Below, piece after piece: positions 44,787 to 56,746 of a stretch of DNA of 64,000 nucleotides. Origin of the DNA: Streptomyces sp. NBC_00223 (lineage in GTDB: Bacteria > Actinomycetota > Actinomycetes > Streptomycetales > Streptomycetaceae); NCBI RefSeq assembly GCF_036199905.1, contig NZ_CP108109.1:7134501-7198500 (forward strand). Direction: 5' to 3'. Position 1 is the first letter of the stretch, and every line of letters begins with the position of its first letter. Both the position numbers and the translations under genes were made by a program. The notes under the pieces were generated by a model that ran no database searches, was not told the DNA's origin, and worked only from the letters and a program-made list of their open reading frames with translations.

Positions 44787-45770
44787 ATGCAGCGCCACCT
44801 GATCTCGGCCGCCGACCTCACCCGCGACGACGCCCTCCTTGTGCTCGACACCGCCGAGGAGATGGCCCGCGTCGCCGACCGGCCCATCAAGAAACTTCCC
44901 ACCCTGCGCGGCCGTACGGTCGTCAACCTCTTCTTCGAGGACTCCACCCGCACCCGGATCTCCTTCGAGGCCGCCGCCAAGCGGCTCTCCGCCGACGTCA
45001 TCAACTTCTCCGCCAAGGGCTCCTCGGTCTCCAAGGGCGAGTCCCTGAAGGACACCGCGCTCACCCTGGAGGCGATGGGCGCCGACGCGGTCGTCATCCG
45101 CCACCACTCCTCGGGCGCGCCGCACCGGCTGGCCACCTCGGACTGGATCAACGCCTCGGTGGTCAACGCGGGCGACGGCACCCACGAGCACCCCACCCAG
45201 GCGCTGCTGGACGCCTTCACGATGCGCCGCCACCTGTCCGGCGTCGGCCGCGACCTCGACGGGCGCCGGATCACGATCGTCGGCGACATCCTGCACAGCC
45301 GGGTGGCCCGCTCCAACGTCCTGCTGCTGACCACCCTCGGCGCCCGGGTCACCCTGGTCGCCCCGCCCACCCTGCTGCCGATCGGCGTCGACCAGTGGCC
45401 GTGCGAGGTCTCCTACGACCTCGACGCCGTCCTGGCGAAGTCCGACGCGGTGATGCTGCTGCGCGTGCAGCGCGAGCGGATGAACGCCGCGTTCTTCCCC
45501 ACCGAGCGCGAGTACGCCCGCCGCTACGGCCTCGACGGCACCAGGATGGCCGTCCTGCCGGAGCACGCCATCGTCATGCACCCCGGGCCGATGAACCGCG
45601 GCATGGAGATCACCGCCGAGGTCGCCGACTCCCCGCGCTGCACGGCCGTCGAACAGGTCGCCAACGGCGTCAGTACCCGGATGGCGGTCCTCTACCTGCT
45701 GCTCGGCGGCTCCGAGCCCGCCGTCGCCACCGCCCGCCCCGAGACCCCGCGCACCGAGGAGACCAAGTAA
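44787..45770 (+). CDS. pyrB: Aspartate carbamoyltransferase catalytic subunit
   Basis: This 327-residue ATCase condenses carbamoyl phosphate with aspartate. The carbamoyl-phosphate loop FFEDSTRTRISFE is near residue 55, GTHEHPTQALLDAF near 135 and HPGPMNRGMEI near 275. No pyrI regulatory subunit is nearby. pyrC starts two bases after the stop, and pyrR-pyrB-pyrC run in one direction. Confidence 0.96.
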   Translation: MQRHLISAADLTRDDALLVLDTAEEMARVADRPIKKLPTLRGRTVVNLFFEDSTRTRISFEAAAKRLSADVINFSAKGSSVSKGESLKDTALTLEAMGADAVVIRHHSSGAPHRLATSDWINASVVNAGDGTHEHPTQALLDAFTMRRHLSGVGRDLDGRRITIVGDILHSRVARSNVLLLTTLGARVTLVAPPTLLPIGVDQWPCEVSYDLDAVLAKSDAVMLLRVQRERMNAAFFPTEREYARRYGLDGTRMAVLPEHAIVMHPGPMNRGMEITAEVADSPRCTAVEQVANGVSTRMAVLYLLLGGSEPAVATARPETPRTEETK

Positions 45771-45772
45771 CC

Positions 45773-47059
45773 ATGAGCAAGATCCTGATCCGCGGTGCGC
45801 AGATCCTCGGCGGCGAGGTGGCGGACGTCCTGATCGACGGCGAGACCGTCGCCGCCGTGGGCACCGGCCTGAGCGCCGAGGGCGCCACCGTGGTCGAGGG
45901 CGGGGGCCGGGTCCTGCTGCCGGGCCTGGTCGACCTCCACACCCACCTGCGCGAGCCCGGCCGCGAGGACTCCGAGACCGTACTGACCGGCACCCGCGCC
46001 GCCGCGATCGGCGGCTACACCGCCGTGCACGCCATGGCCAACACCTTCCCCGTCGCCGACACCGCCGGCGTCGTCGAGCAGGTGTGGCGGCTGGGCCGGG
46101 AGTCCGGCTACTGCGACGTGCAGCCGGTCGGCGCCGTCACCGTCGGCCTGGAGGGCAAGCAGCTCGCCGAACTCGGCGCCATGCACGACTCCGCCGCCCA
46201 GGTGCGGGTCTTCTCCGACGACGGCAAGTGCGTGGACGACGCGGTGATCATGCGCCGCGCCCTGGAGTACGTGAAGGCGTTCGACGGCGTCGTCGCCCAG
46301 CACGCCCAGGAGCCCCGGCTCACCGAGGGCGCGCAGATGAACGAGGGCCGGGTCTCCGGCGAACTCGGCCTGACCGGCTGGCCCGCCGTCGCCGAGGAGT
46401 CGATCATCGCCCGCGATGTCCTGCTCGCCGCGCACGTCGGCTCCCGGGTGCACATCTGCCATCTGTCCACGGCCGGCTCGGTGGAGATCGTCCGCTGGGC
46501 CAAGTCCAAGGGCTGGGACGTCACCGCCGAGGTCACCCCCCACCACCTGCTGCTCACCGACGAGCTGGTCCGTACGTACAACCCCGTCTACAAGGTCAAC
46601 CCGCCGCTGCGCACCGAGGCCGACGTACTGGCGCTGCGCGAGGCGCTGGCCGACGGGACCATCGACTGCGTGGCCACCGACCACGCGCCGCACCCGCACG
46701 AGGACAAGGACTGCGAGTGGGCCGCGGCCGCCATGGGCATGGTGGGCCTGGAGACCGCGCTGTCCGTGGTGCAGCACACCATGGTGGACACCGGGCTGCT
46801 GGACTGGGCGGGCGTCGCCGACCGGATGTCGGCCCGGCCCGCGGCCATCGGCCGGCTCGCCGGACACGGCAGGCCGGTCGCCGCGGGCGAGCCCGCGAAC
46901 CTGGTGCTGGTCGATCCCGCATACCGTGGGACCGTCAACCCCGCCGGCTTCGCCTCCCGCAGCCGCAACACCCCCTACGAGGGCCGTGAGCTGCCGGGCC
47001 GGGTCGTCGCCACCTTCCTGCGGGGCCACGCGACGGTCATGGACGGGAAGCTCACGTGA
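45773..47059 (+). CDS. pyrC: Dihydroorotase
   Basis: This 428-residue class I dihydroorotase of the amidohydrolase superfamily has metal-binding HTH in DLHTHLREPG, HAMANTFPV, HICHLSTAGS and TDHAPHPHEDKD with the catalytic Asp, all intact. It cyclises carbamoyl aspartate. The ATG follows the pyrB stop by two bases and its stop overlaps the next GTG, so it is coupled on both sides. Confidence 0.96.
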   Translation: MSKILIRGAQILGGEVADVLIDGETVAAVGTGLSAEGATVVEGGGRVLLPGLVDLHTHLREPGREDSETVLTGTRAAAIGGYTAVHAMANTFPVADTAGVVEQVWRLGRESGYCDVQPVGAVTVGLEGKQLAELGAMHDSAAQVRVFSDDGKCVDDAVIMRRALEYVKAFDGVVAQHAQEPRLTEGAQMNEGRVSGELGLTGWPAVAEESIIARDVLLAAHVGSRVHICHLSTAGSVEIVRWAKSKGWDVTAEVTPHHLLLTDELVRTYNPVYKVNPPLRTEADVLALREALADGTIDCVATDHAPHPHEDKDCEWAAAAMGMVGLETALSVVQHTMVDTGLLDWAGVADRMSARPAAIGRLAGHGRPVAAGEPANLVLVDPAYRGTVNPAGFASRSRNTPYEGRELPGRVVATFLRGHATVMDGKLT

Positions 47060-47688
47060 CGATTCCGACTCTGCTGGCGGCCGCCGGCGCACAGGACACC
47101 GGCAAGCACTCGGCGCGGGTCACCGACCTGGCCGACCGGATCGGCTGGATCGTCGGCCTGGCCCTGTTCGTGGCGCTCGTGTACTGGCTGATGCGGCAGG
47201 GCTGGCAGTGGCGCCGTACCCTCCAGGGCGGCCTGCCCGCGCTGCCGCAGCCCCCCGAGCCCACCGGGGACGTCCCGGAGCCGCTGCTGACGCTCCAGGG
47301 CCGCTACCACGGCAGCACCACGGCGGGGGAGTGGCTGGACCGGATCGTCGTGCACGGCCTCGGGGTGCGCAGCAAGGCCGCGCTCACCCTCACCGAGCAG
47401 GGCCTGACGGTGGACCGCACCGGCGCGCCCGGCTTCCACGTGCCCGCCGCCGCCCTGCGCGGCGCCCGGCTCGACCGGGCCATCGCGGGCAAGGTGCTGC
47501 CCGAGGGCGGCCTGCTCGTGATCACCTGGGAGCACGGCGGCACCCTCATCGACTCCGGCTTCCGCTCCGACCACGCCGCCGAGCACAGCGCGTGGGTAAC
47601 GGCGATCGGCCGACTCAGTGGCGAACATCTCAACGAGGCAGTCGCCTCCACGGACACCAGGCAAGACGAAAAGGAAGGCGCAAAATGA
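47056..47688 (+). CDS. Membrane protein with PH-like domain, embedded in the pyr operon
   Basis: This 210-residue protein has one membrane helix (about 31-48, IVGLALFVALVYWLM) and a Pro-rich linker. A beta-rich cytoplasmic domain follows (about 75-195), with LTLTEQGLTVDRTG and VITWEHGGTLIDSGFRSDHA, resembling bacterial PH domains annotated in transport-linked proteins. It has no pyrimidine enzyme motif. The GTG overlaps the pyrC stop and its stop overlaps the carA ATG, so it is locked into the operon. Role unknown. Confidence 0.8.
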   Translation: MTIPTLLAAAGAQDTGKHSARVTDLADRIGWIVGLALFVALVYWLMRQGWQWRRTLQGGLPALPQPPEPTGDVPEPLLTLQGRYHGSTTAGEWLDRIVVHGLGVRSKAALTLTEQGLTVDRTGAPGFHVPAAALRGARLDRAIAGKVLPEGGLLVITWEHGGTLIDSGFRSDHAAEHSAWVTAIGRLSGEHLNEAVASTDTRQDEKEGAK

Positions 47689-48819
47689 CGACCTTCACCC
47701 GGGCGGCCACCGCGCCCGCCGTACTCGTCCTGGAGGACGGCCGCACCTTCCGCGGCCGCGCCTACGGGGCAGTGGGGGAGACCTTCGGCGAGGCCGTCTT
47801 CTCCACCGGTATGACCGGCTACCAGGAGACCCTGACCGACCCCTCGTACCACCGCCAGGTGGTCGTCATGACCGCCCCGCACATCGGCAACACCGGCGTC
47901 AACGACGAGGACGCCGAGTCCGCCCGCATCTGGGTGGCCGGGTATGTCGTACGCGACCCCGCGCGCGTCCCGTCCAACTGGCGCTCGACGCGCTCCCTGG
48001 ACGACGAACTCACCGCCCAGGGCGTCGTCGGCATCAGCGGCATAGACACCCGAGCCCTCACCCGCCACCTGCGCGAGCGCGGCGCGATGCGGGTCGGCAT
48101 CTTCTCCGGCGCTGCCCTGGCCGACGACGACGCCCTGCTCGCCCGGGTCCGGCAGGCGCCGCAGATGACCGGCGCCGACCTCTCCGCCGAGGTCGCCACC
48201 GAGCGGCCGTACGTCGTCCCGGCCGTCGGCGAGAAGCGGTTCACCGTGGCCGCGCTCGACCTCGGCATCAAGGGCATGACCCCGCAGCGGATGGCCGAGC
48301 GCGGTATCGAGGTGCACGTCCTGCCGGCCACGGCGAGCGTCGAGGAGGTCTACGCGGCCGCCCCCGACGGGATCTTCCTGTCCAACGGCCCCGGCGACCC
48401 CGCCACCGCCGACCTCACCGTGGTGCGGGCGGCGCTGGAGCGCGGTACGCCGCTGTTCGGCATCTGCTTCGGCAACCAGCTGCTCGGCCGGGCGCTCGGC
48501 TTCGGCACGTACAAGCTCAAGTACGGCCACCGCGGCATCAACCAGCCGGTGCAGGACCGCGCCACGGGCAAGGTCGAGGTCACCGCGCACAACCACGGCT
48601 TCGCCGTCGACGCGCCGCTCGACCGGGTCAGTGAGACACCGTACGGCCGCGCCGAGGTCAGCCATGTCTGCCTGAACGACAACGTGGTGGAGGGGCTGCG
48701 GCTGCTGGACCGGCCCGCGTTCAGCGTGCAGTACCACCCCGAGGCGGCGGCCGGACCGCACGACGCCGCCTACCTGTTCGACCGCTTCGTCTCGCTCATG
48801 GAAAAGCAGGGAGCCCAGC

Positions 48820-48827
<8 letters not shown>
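47685..48827 (+). CDS. carA: Carbamoyl phosphate synthase small subunit
   Basis: This 380-residue glutaminase subunit has the N-terminal CarA domain (RTFRGRAYGAVGETFGEAVF), then the class I amidotransferase with Cys261 in FGICFGNQ and the His/Glu pair in SVQYHPEAAAG. It feeds ammonia to CarB for pyrimidine and arginine synthesis. ATG overlaps the upstream stop by four bases and the carB GTG lies eight bases inside its end. Confidence 0.96.
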
Positions 48828-52140
<3,313 letters not shown>

Positions 52141-52179
52141 CCCCCGACGCCAGCCCACGGGGCTGCGCCCCCGCCCCGC

Positions 52180-52880
52180 CGGGGCCCCGGCTCGGCACCG
52201 CCGGTCTGCGCCGCCGTTGCGGCGGGGTTGGGTTGCCCAGTCGGCCGGGCGCTCCGGTGCGGGGCGGCTCGCGCCGCCGGGTTTGGTTGCAGGGTGCGGC
52301 AATCTCTTCCCGCCGCGGCGGTGGGAAGTCCGGCGGCGGTTGTCGGCGGTGCCGTGCCGGGCTGCGCCCGCCGGGGCTCGGCTCGGCACCGCCGGTCTGC
52401 GCCGTCGTGGCTTGCCGCCGTTGCGGCGGGGTTGGGGTGCCGGGAGCGGCAATCTCTTTCCGCCGCGGCGGCGGGAAGCCCAACGCCGGTTGTCGGCGGT
52501 GCCGTGCCGGGCTGCGCCGCGCCGGAGGCGGTTCGGCACCGCCGGTCTCCGCCGTCGTGGCGCGTCGCCGTCGCGGCGGGGTTGGGGGTGCTCCGGTGCG
52601 GGGCGGCTTGCGCCGCTGGGTCGGGGTTGCCGGGAGCGGCAGCTCCCTTCCGCCGCGGCGGCGGGAAGTCCGGCGGCGGTTGTCGGCGGTGCCGTGCCGG
52701 GCGGCATCTGGTGGGCTGCACCGCGCCGGAGGCGGTTTGGCACCGCCGGTTTGCGCCGTCGTGGCGGGCCGCCGTTGCGGCGGGGTTGGAAGGGCTGGGC
52801 AGCCCGGCTTGGGTTGCCGGGGGCGGCAACTGCTCTCCGCCGCGGCGGCGGGCTGCGGACCGGTGGGTCGGGCTCGCGCC
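52180..52880. repeat. Double-dyad repeats, locus 3, between carB and pyrD
   Basis: Unit starts (CTTTCCGCCGCGGCGGCGGG-like) are at about 52306, 52456, 52647 and 52834, with a partial unit at 52190. Each has the first dyad, then TGTCGGCGGTGCCGTGCC, and later the inverted partner GGCACCGCCGGT followed by TTGCGGCGGGGTTGG. The 5' half resembles locus 2. The last unit contains GCCGGAGGCGGAAATC, which supplies a possible ribosome-binding site for pyrD. No gene lies in 52141-52917. Confidence 0.9.
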
Positions 52881-52917
52881 GGAGGCGGAAATCGTGACTA
52901 GGGACAAGGCGAACGCA

Positions 52918-54021
52918 ATGTACAAGCTCCTCTTCAACCTGCTCTTCCGCAGGATGGACCCCGAGAAGGCCCACCACCTGGCCTTCCTGTGGATCCGCGC
53001 GGCCGCCCGCGTCCCCGTGGCACGGACCTTCGCCGCCGCCCTCCTGGCCCCCCGCCACAAAACCCTCCGCACGGAAGCCTTCGGCCTCCGCATGCACGGC
53101 CCCCTGGGCCTGGCCGCCGGCTTCGACAAGAACGCCGTCGCCATCGACGGCATGGCCATGCTCGGCTTCGACCACGTCGAGATCGGCACCGTCACCGGCC
53201 AAGCCCAGCCCGGCAACCCCAAGAAGCGCCTCTTCCGCCTCGTCGAGGACCGCGCGCTGATCAACCGGATGGGCTTCAACAACGACGGCTCCGCGGCCGT
53301 CGCCGCCCGCCTCGCCGCCCGCAAGGCCGTCTTCCGCACCACCGTCGGCGTCAACATCGGCAAGACCAAGGCCGTACCCGAGGCCGACGCCGCCGCCGAC
53401 TACGTGACCTCCACCGAACGGCTCGCCCCGTACGCCGACTATCTCGTCGTCAACGTCTCCTCGCCCAACACCCCCGGCCTGCGCAACCTCCAGGCCACCT
53501 CGGCGCTGCGCCCGCTGCTGACGGCCGTGCGCGAGGCCGCCGACCGTACGGTGACCGACCGCCGCGTACCGCTGCTGGTCAAGATCGCCCCCGACCTCGC
53601 CGACGAGGACGTGGACGCCGTCGCCGACCTCGCCGTCGAACTCGGCCTGGACGGCGTCATCGCCACCAACACCACCATCGCCCGCGAGGGCCTGCGCGCG
53701 GACCCGGCGCTCGCGGGCGAGACCGGCGGACTGTCCGGCGCCCCCCTCAAGGAACGCTCCCTGGAGGTGCTGCGCCGGCTGTACGCCCGGGTCGGCGACC
53801 GGATCACCCTGGTCGGCGTCGGCGGCGTCGAGGACGCGGAGGACGCCTGGCAGCGCATCCTGGCGGGCGCCACCCTCGTCCAGGGCTACAGCGCCTTCAT
53901 CTACCGCGGTCCGTTCTGGATGCGCGCGATGCACAAGGGCCTGGCCGCCCGCCTGGCCGCCGGCCCGTACGCCACCCTCGCCGACGCGATCGGCGCCGAC
54001 ACCCGGAAGGTGCCCTCATGA
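52918..54021 (+). CDS. pyrD: Dihydroorotate dehydrogenase (quinone), class 2
   Basis: This 367-residue FMN enzyme is membrane-associated through its amphipathic N-terminus (YKLLFNLLFRRMDPEKAHH), the mark of class 2. GLAAGFDKNAVAIDG, GFNNDGSAAV, the catalytic Ser in NVSSPNTPGLRNLQ and NTTIAREG are intact. ATG 52918 gives the usual MYK start. GTG 52894 with GGAGG upstream, inside the last repeat, is an alternative adding eight residues. The stop overlaps pyrF. Confidence 0.95.
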   Translation: MYKLLFNLLFRRMDPEKAHHLAFLWIRAAARVPVARTFAAALLAPRHKTLRTEAFGLRMHGPLGLAAGFDKNAVAIDGMAMLGFDHVEIGTVTGQAQPGNPKKRLFRLVEDRALINRMGFNNDGSAAVAARLAARKAVFRTTVGVNIGKTKAVPEADAAADYVTSTERLAPYADYLVVNVSSPNTPGLRNLQATSALRPLLTAVREAADRTVTDRRVPLLVKIAPDLADEDVDAVADLAVELGLDGVIATNTTIAREGLRADPALAGETGGLSGAPLKERSLEVLRRLYARVGDRITLVGVGGVEDAEDAWQRILAGATLVQGYSAFIYRGPFWMRAMHKGLAARLAAGPYATLADAIGADTRKVPS

Positions 54022-54875
54022 CCGCCCTGGAACCGCAGACCGCGCCCTTCGGCGCCCGGCTGCGCCACGCGATGGACACCCGCGGCCCGCTGTGCGTCGG
54101 CATCGACCCGCACGGCTCGCTGCTCGCCGACTGGGGGCTGAACGACGACGTCGCGGGCCTGGAGCGGTTCGCGCTGACCGTGGTGGAGGCGCTGGCCGGC
54201 GCCACCGCCGTGCTCAAGCCGCAGTCCGCGTTCTTCGAGCGCTTCGGCTCGCGCGGGACCGCCGTGCTGGAGCGGACCGTGGCCGAGGCACGGCAGGCCG
54301 GCGCCCTGGTGCTGATGGACGCCAAGCGCGGCGACATCGGCTCCACGATGGCCGCGTACGCCGCCACGTATCTCGACAAGGACTCGCCGCTGTTCTCCGA
54401 CGCGGTGACGGTGAGTCCGTTCCTGGGCTTCGGGTCGCTGCGGCCCGCCCTGGACGCGGCGCGGATCTCCGGCGCGGGCGTCTTCGTACTGGCCCTGACC
54501 TCCAACCCCGAGGGCGCCGAGGTGCAGCGGGCGGCCGCGGCGGACGGCCGGTCCGTCGCGCAGGTGGTGCTCGACCACATCGCGGCCGAGAACGCGGGCG
54601 TGCGGCCGCTCGGTTCGGTCGGCGCGGTGGTCGGCGCGACCCTCGGCGACGCCCGCGCGGACCTCGCCGTCAACGGCCCGCTGCTGGCCCCCGGCATCGG
54701 CGCGCAGGGCGCCACCCCGGCCGATCTGCCGGGAGTCTTCGGCGCGGCCGTGCGCAATGTCGTACCGAGTGTCAGCCGGGGAGTTCTGCGGCACGGTCCG
54801 AATACCGCCGCGCTGCGAAAGGCGGCGGCCGCATACGCCGAAGAGGTTCGGGTCGCCGTCGCGGCCGCGAAGTGA
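54018..54875 (+). CDS. pyrF: Orotidine 5'-phosphate decarboxylase, type 2
   Basis: This 285-residue enzyme makes UMP. The catalytic motif is LMDAKRGDIGSTMAAYA, and FGARLRHAMDTRGPLCVGIDPH at the N-terminus is typical of the longer type 2 enzymes. VGATLGDARADL and LLAPGIGAQGATPADL form the phosphate site. ATG overlaps the pyrD stop. pyrE is not in the window. Confidence 0.96.
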   Translation: MTALEPQTAPFGARLRHAMDTRGPLCVGIDPHGSLLADWGLNDDVAGLERFALTVVEALAGATAVLKPQSAFFERFGSRGTAVLERTVAEARQAGALVLMDAKRGDIGSTMAAYAATYLDKDSPLFSDAVTVSPFLGFGSLRPALDAARISGAGVFVLALTSNPEGAEVQRAAAADGRSVAQVVLDHIAAENAGVRPLGSVGAVVGATLGDARADLAVNGPLLAPGIGAQGATPADLPGVFGAAVRNVVPSVSRGVLRHGPNTAALRKAAAAYAEEVRVAVAAAK

Positions 54876-55264
54876 TCATCCGACGATACGGACACGGACC
54901 TGGGGACGGATACGGACGGCGTTAGCGACGGCCCTCGGAACCGTCATACGGACCCTCATACGGATGGTCGTACGAGCGTCGGTGGCGACATTCATACCGG
55001 CGGGTAATACGAGCAAAAATCGGCTGGAAAAAGGGTCACATTCAACCACCTGGCTCATTGACCCCGATTCCTGTTCCGGTTTGCCCCAATTATCCCGCCG
55101 GATCAAGGCTGACCAGGACTTTTCGACTGTTCTCGCTGACTTGGACCGTTCGGACCGCTAGTCTCCGACAGGAGCGCGCCGTTGGGGCGCGTCGCTGGTC
55201 GCCCCGTATTGCGGGGTGATCCACACTCCATATCCGATTGCTCTACATCCGAGGTGACGTAGGC
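54876..55264 (+). promoter_or_regulatory. pyrF-mihF intergenic region with low-GC core and repeats
   Basis: No gene is supported. ATACGGA occurs four times (54887, 54910, 54946, 54958). The stretch around 54985-55100 is visibly lower in GC than the rest of the window. A promoter candidate, CTGACT (55136-55141), 17 bp, TAGTCT (55159-55164), faces mihF. CCCCG-TATTG-CGGGG forms a small hairpin in the leader. Confidence 0.6.
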
Positions 55265-55588
55265 GTGGCTCTTCCGCCCCTTACCCCTGAACAGCGCGCT
55301 GCCGCGCTCGAAAAGGCCGCTGCGGCTCGCCGGGAGCGCGCCGAGGTCAAGAACCGACTGAAGCACTCCGGTGCCTCCCTGCACGAGGTCATCAAGCAGG
55401 GCCAGGAGAACGACGTCATCGGCAAGATGAAGGTCTCCGCCCTTCTTGAGTCCCTCCCCGGCGTCGGCAAGGTCCGCGCCAAGCAGATCATGGAGCGGCT
55501 CGGTATCTCCGAGAGCCGCCGGGTTCGCGGCCTGGGTTCGAACCAGATCGCGTCGCTGGAGCGCGAGTTCGGCGGCGCCCCCGCCTGA
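55265..55588 (+). CDS. mihF: Actinobacterial integration host factor (sIHF/mIHF)
   Basis: This 107-residue nucleoid protein is unrelated to enteric IHF. A long N-terminal helix (LPPLTPEQRAAALEKAAAAR) is followed by a helix-two-turn-helix with a helix-hairpin-helix-like LLESLPGVGKVRAKQIMERL, and RRVRGLGSNQIASLEREF at the end. In Streptomyces it bends DNA and affects development and chromosome segregation. GTG 55265 is chosen because GAGGTGA lies seven bases upstream and the protein then starts ALPPLT as usual; an upstream TTG is ignored. Confidence 0.95.
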   Translation: MALPPLTPEQRAAALEKAAAARRERAEVKNRLKHSGASLHEVIKQGQENDVIGKMKVSALLESLPGVGKVRAKQIMERLGISESRRVRGLGSNQIASLEREFGGAPA

Positions 55589-55626
55589 CGGTCCCCGCAG
55601 GTCCGGGAACCAGGGATAATCGCTCC

Positions 55627-56250
55627 ATGAGTTCTGCAGTCTCCCGGGGGGCGGACCGCCCCCTCGCTTCGCAGGGGGCCTCACCGGCCACCCCGGTCAG
55701 ACATCCGCGGCTGACCGTGCTCTCCGGCCCCTCGGGGGTCGGCAAGAGCACGGTCGTCGCCCACCTGCGCACGGTGTACCCCGAGATCTGGCTCTCGGTT
55801 TCGGCCACCACCCGCAAGCCTCGCCCCGGCGAGCAGAACGGGGTGCAGTACTACTTCGTGGACGACGACGAGTTCGACAAGCTCGTCGCCAACGGCGAAC
55901 TGCTGGAGTGGGCCGAGTTCGCCGGGAATCGCTACGGCACCCCCCGCCGGGCCGTGCTGGACAAACTGTCCGCGGGGGAGCCGGTGCTGCTGGAGATCGA
56001 CCTCCAGGGCGCCCGGCTGGTCCGCGAGTCGATGCCCGAGGCCCGACTGGTCTTTCTCGCCCCGCCCAGCTGGGACGAACTGGTCCGCCGCCTGACCGGC
56101 CGCGGCACCGAGTCGCCCGAGGTGATCGAGCGGCGGCTGGCCGCCGCGAGAGTCGAACTGGCCGCCGAATCCGAGTTCGACGAGACCCTTGTCAACACCT
56201 CCGTCGAGGATGTAGCCCGTGAGCTGCTAGCCTTGATGGAGATTGCGTGA
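55627..56250 (+). CDS. gmk: Guanylate kinase
   Basis: This 207-residue kinase phosphorylates GMP. The P-loop GPSGVGKST is at residues 34-42, followed by SVSATTRKPRPGE, the GMP-binding YYFVDDDEF and GELLEWAEFAGNRYGTP, and the lid. The first 28 residues form a non-conserved extension; codons 6-18 are built by a palindromic G/C element (55646-55678). mihF lies 38 bp upstream and rpoZ follows. Confidence 0.95.
   Translation: MSSAVSRGADRPLASQGASPATPVRHPRLTVLSGPSGVGKSTVVAHLRTVYPEIWLSVSATTRKPRPGEQNGVQYYFVDDDEFDKLVANGELLEWAEFAGNRYGTPRRAVLDKLSAGEPVLLEIDLQGARLVRESMPEARLVFLAPPSWDELVRRLTGRGTESPEVIERRLAAARVELAAESEFDETLVNTSVEDVARELLALMEIA
55646..55678. repeat. Palindromic repeat resembling element B in the 5' end of gmk
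   Basis: G6 (55646-55651), C5 (55659-55663) and G5 (55674-55678) follow the G5/C5/G5 layout of the element inside aroB, with CTTCGC in the second loop as at 61850. It is inside the coding region. Confidence 0.55.
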
Positions 56251-56322
56251 TCGGTATGCGCAGTCTTCTGTCGTCCACAAGTGCTGTCCGCAGGTACTTG
56301 TCCACAAGTAGGGGTAGGTAGC

Positions 56323-56595
56323 GTGTCCTCTTCCATCAGCACGCCCGAGGGCATCATCAACCCGCCGATTGACGAGTTGCTGGAAGCCACCGACTCCAAG
56401 TACAGCCTGGTGATCTACGCCGCCAAGCGCGCGCGCCAGATCAACGCCTACTACTCCCAGCTCGGCGAGGGCCTGCTGGAGTACGTCGGCCCGCTGGTGG
56501 ACACCCACGTCCACGAGAAGCCGCTCTCCATCGCCCTGCGTGAGATCAACGCGGGTCTGCTGACCTCCGAGGCCGTCGAGGTGCCCGCCACCTGA
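56323..56595 (+). CDS. rpoZ: RNA polymerase omega subunit
   Basis: This 90-residue omega subunit has ISTPEGIINPPIDELL, then SKYSLVIYAAKRARQINAYY, the family's conserved block, and a C-terminal EKPLSIALREINAGLL. It assists beta-prime folding and ppGpp sensing. GTG 56323 has AGGGGTAGG about six bases upstream. A perfect 15-bp hairpin follows. Confidence 0.96.
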   Translation: MSSSISTPEGIINPPIDELLEATDSKYSLVIYAAKRARQINAYYSQLGEGLLEYVGPLVDTHVHEKPLSIALREINAGLLTSEAVEVPAT

Positions 56596-56628
56596 GTGGC
56601 GCGCCGACGCACGGCACACTGCACGTCC

Positions 56629-56663
56629 CCACGGGCCCGGCGGCACGACCGCCGGGCCCGTGG
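56629..56663 (+). terminator. Perfect 15-bp hairpin after rpoZ
   Basis: CCACGGGCCCGGCGG pairs fully with its complement around the 5-nt loop CACGA. There is no T tract. Confidence 0.8.
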
Positions 56664-56746
56664 TGTGGCGGCAGTGTCATCGGTTAAGACGGCGGTCGGC
56701 CGGGAAGCGATCCCGGCGGCGCGGATCCACGGTGGCGGGAGAGACG

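Noticed and set aside
54757..55161. Open frame between pyrF and mihF
   Set aside because: Composition changes across the low-GC core, it overlaps the pyrF end, and it contains the mihF promoter. No start signal is seen.
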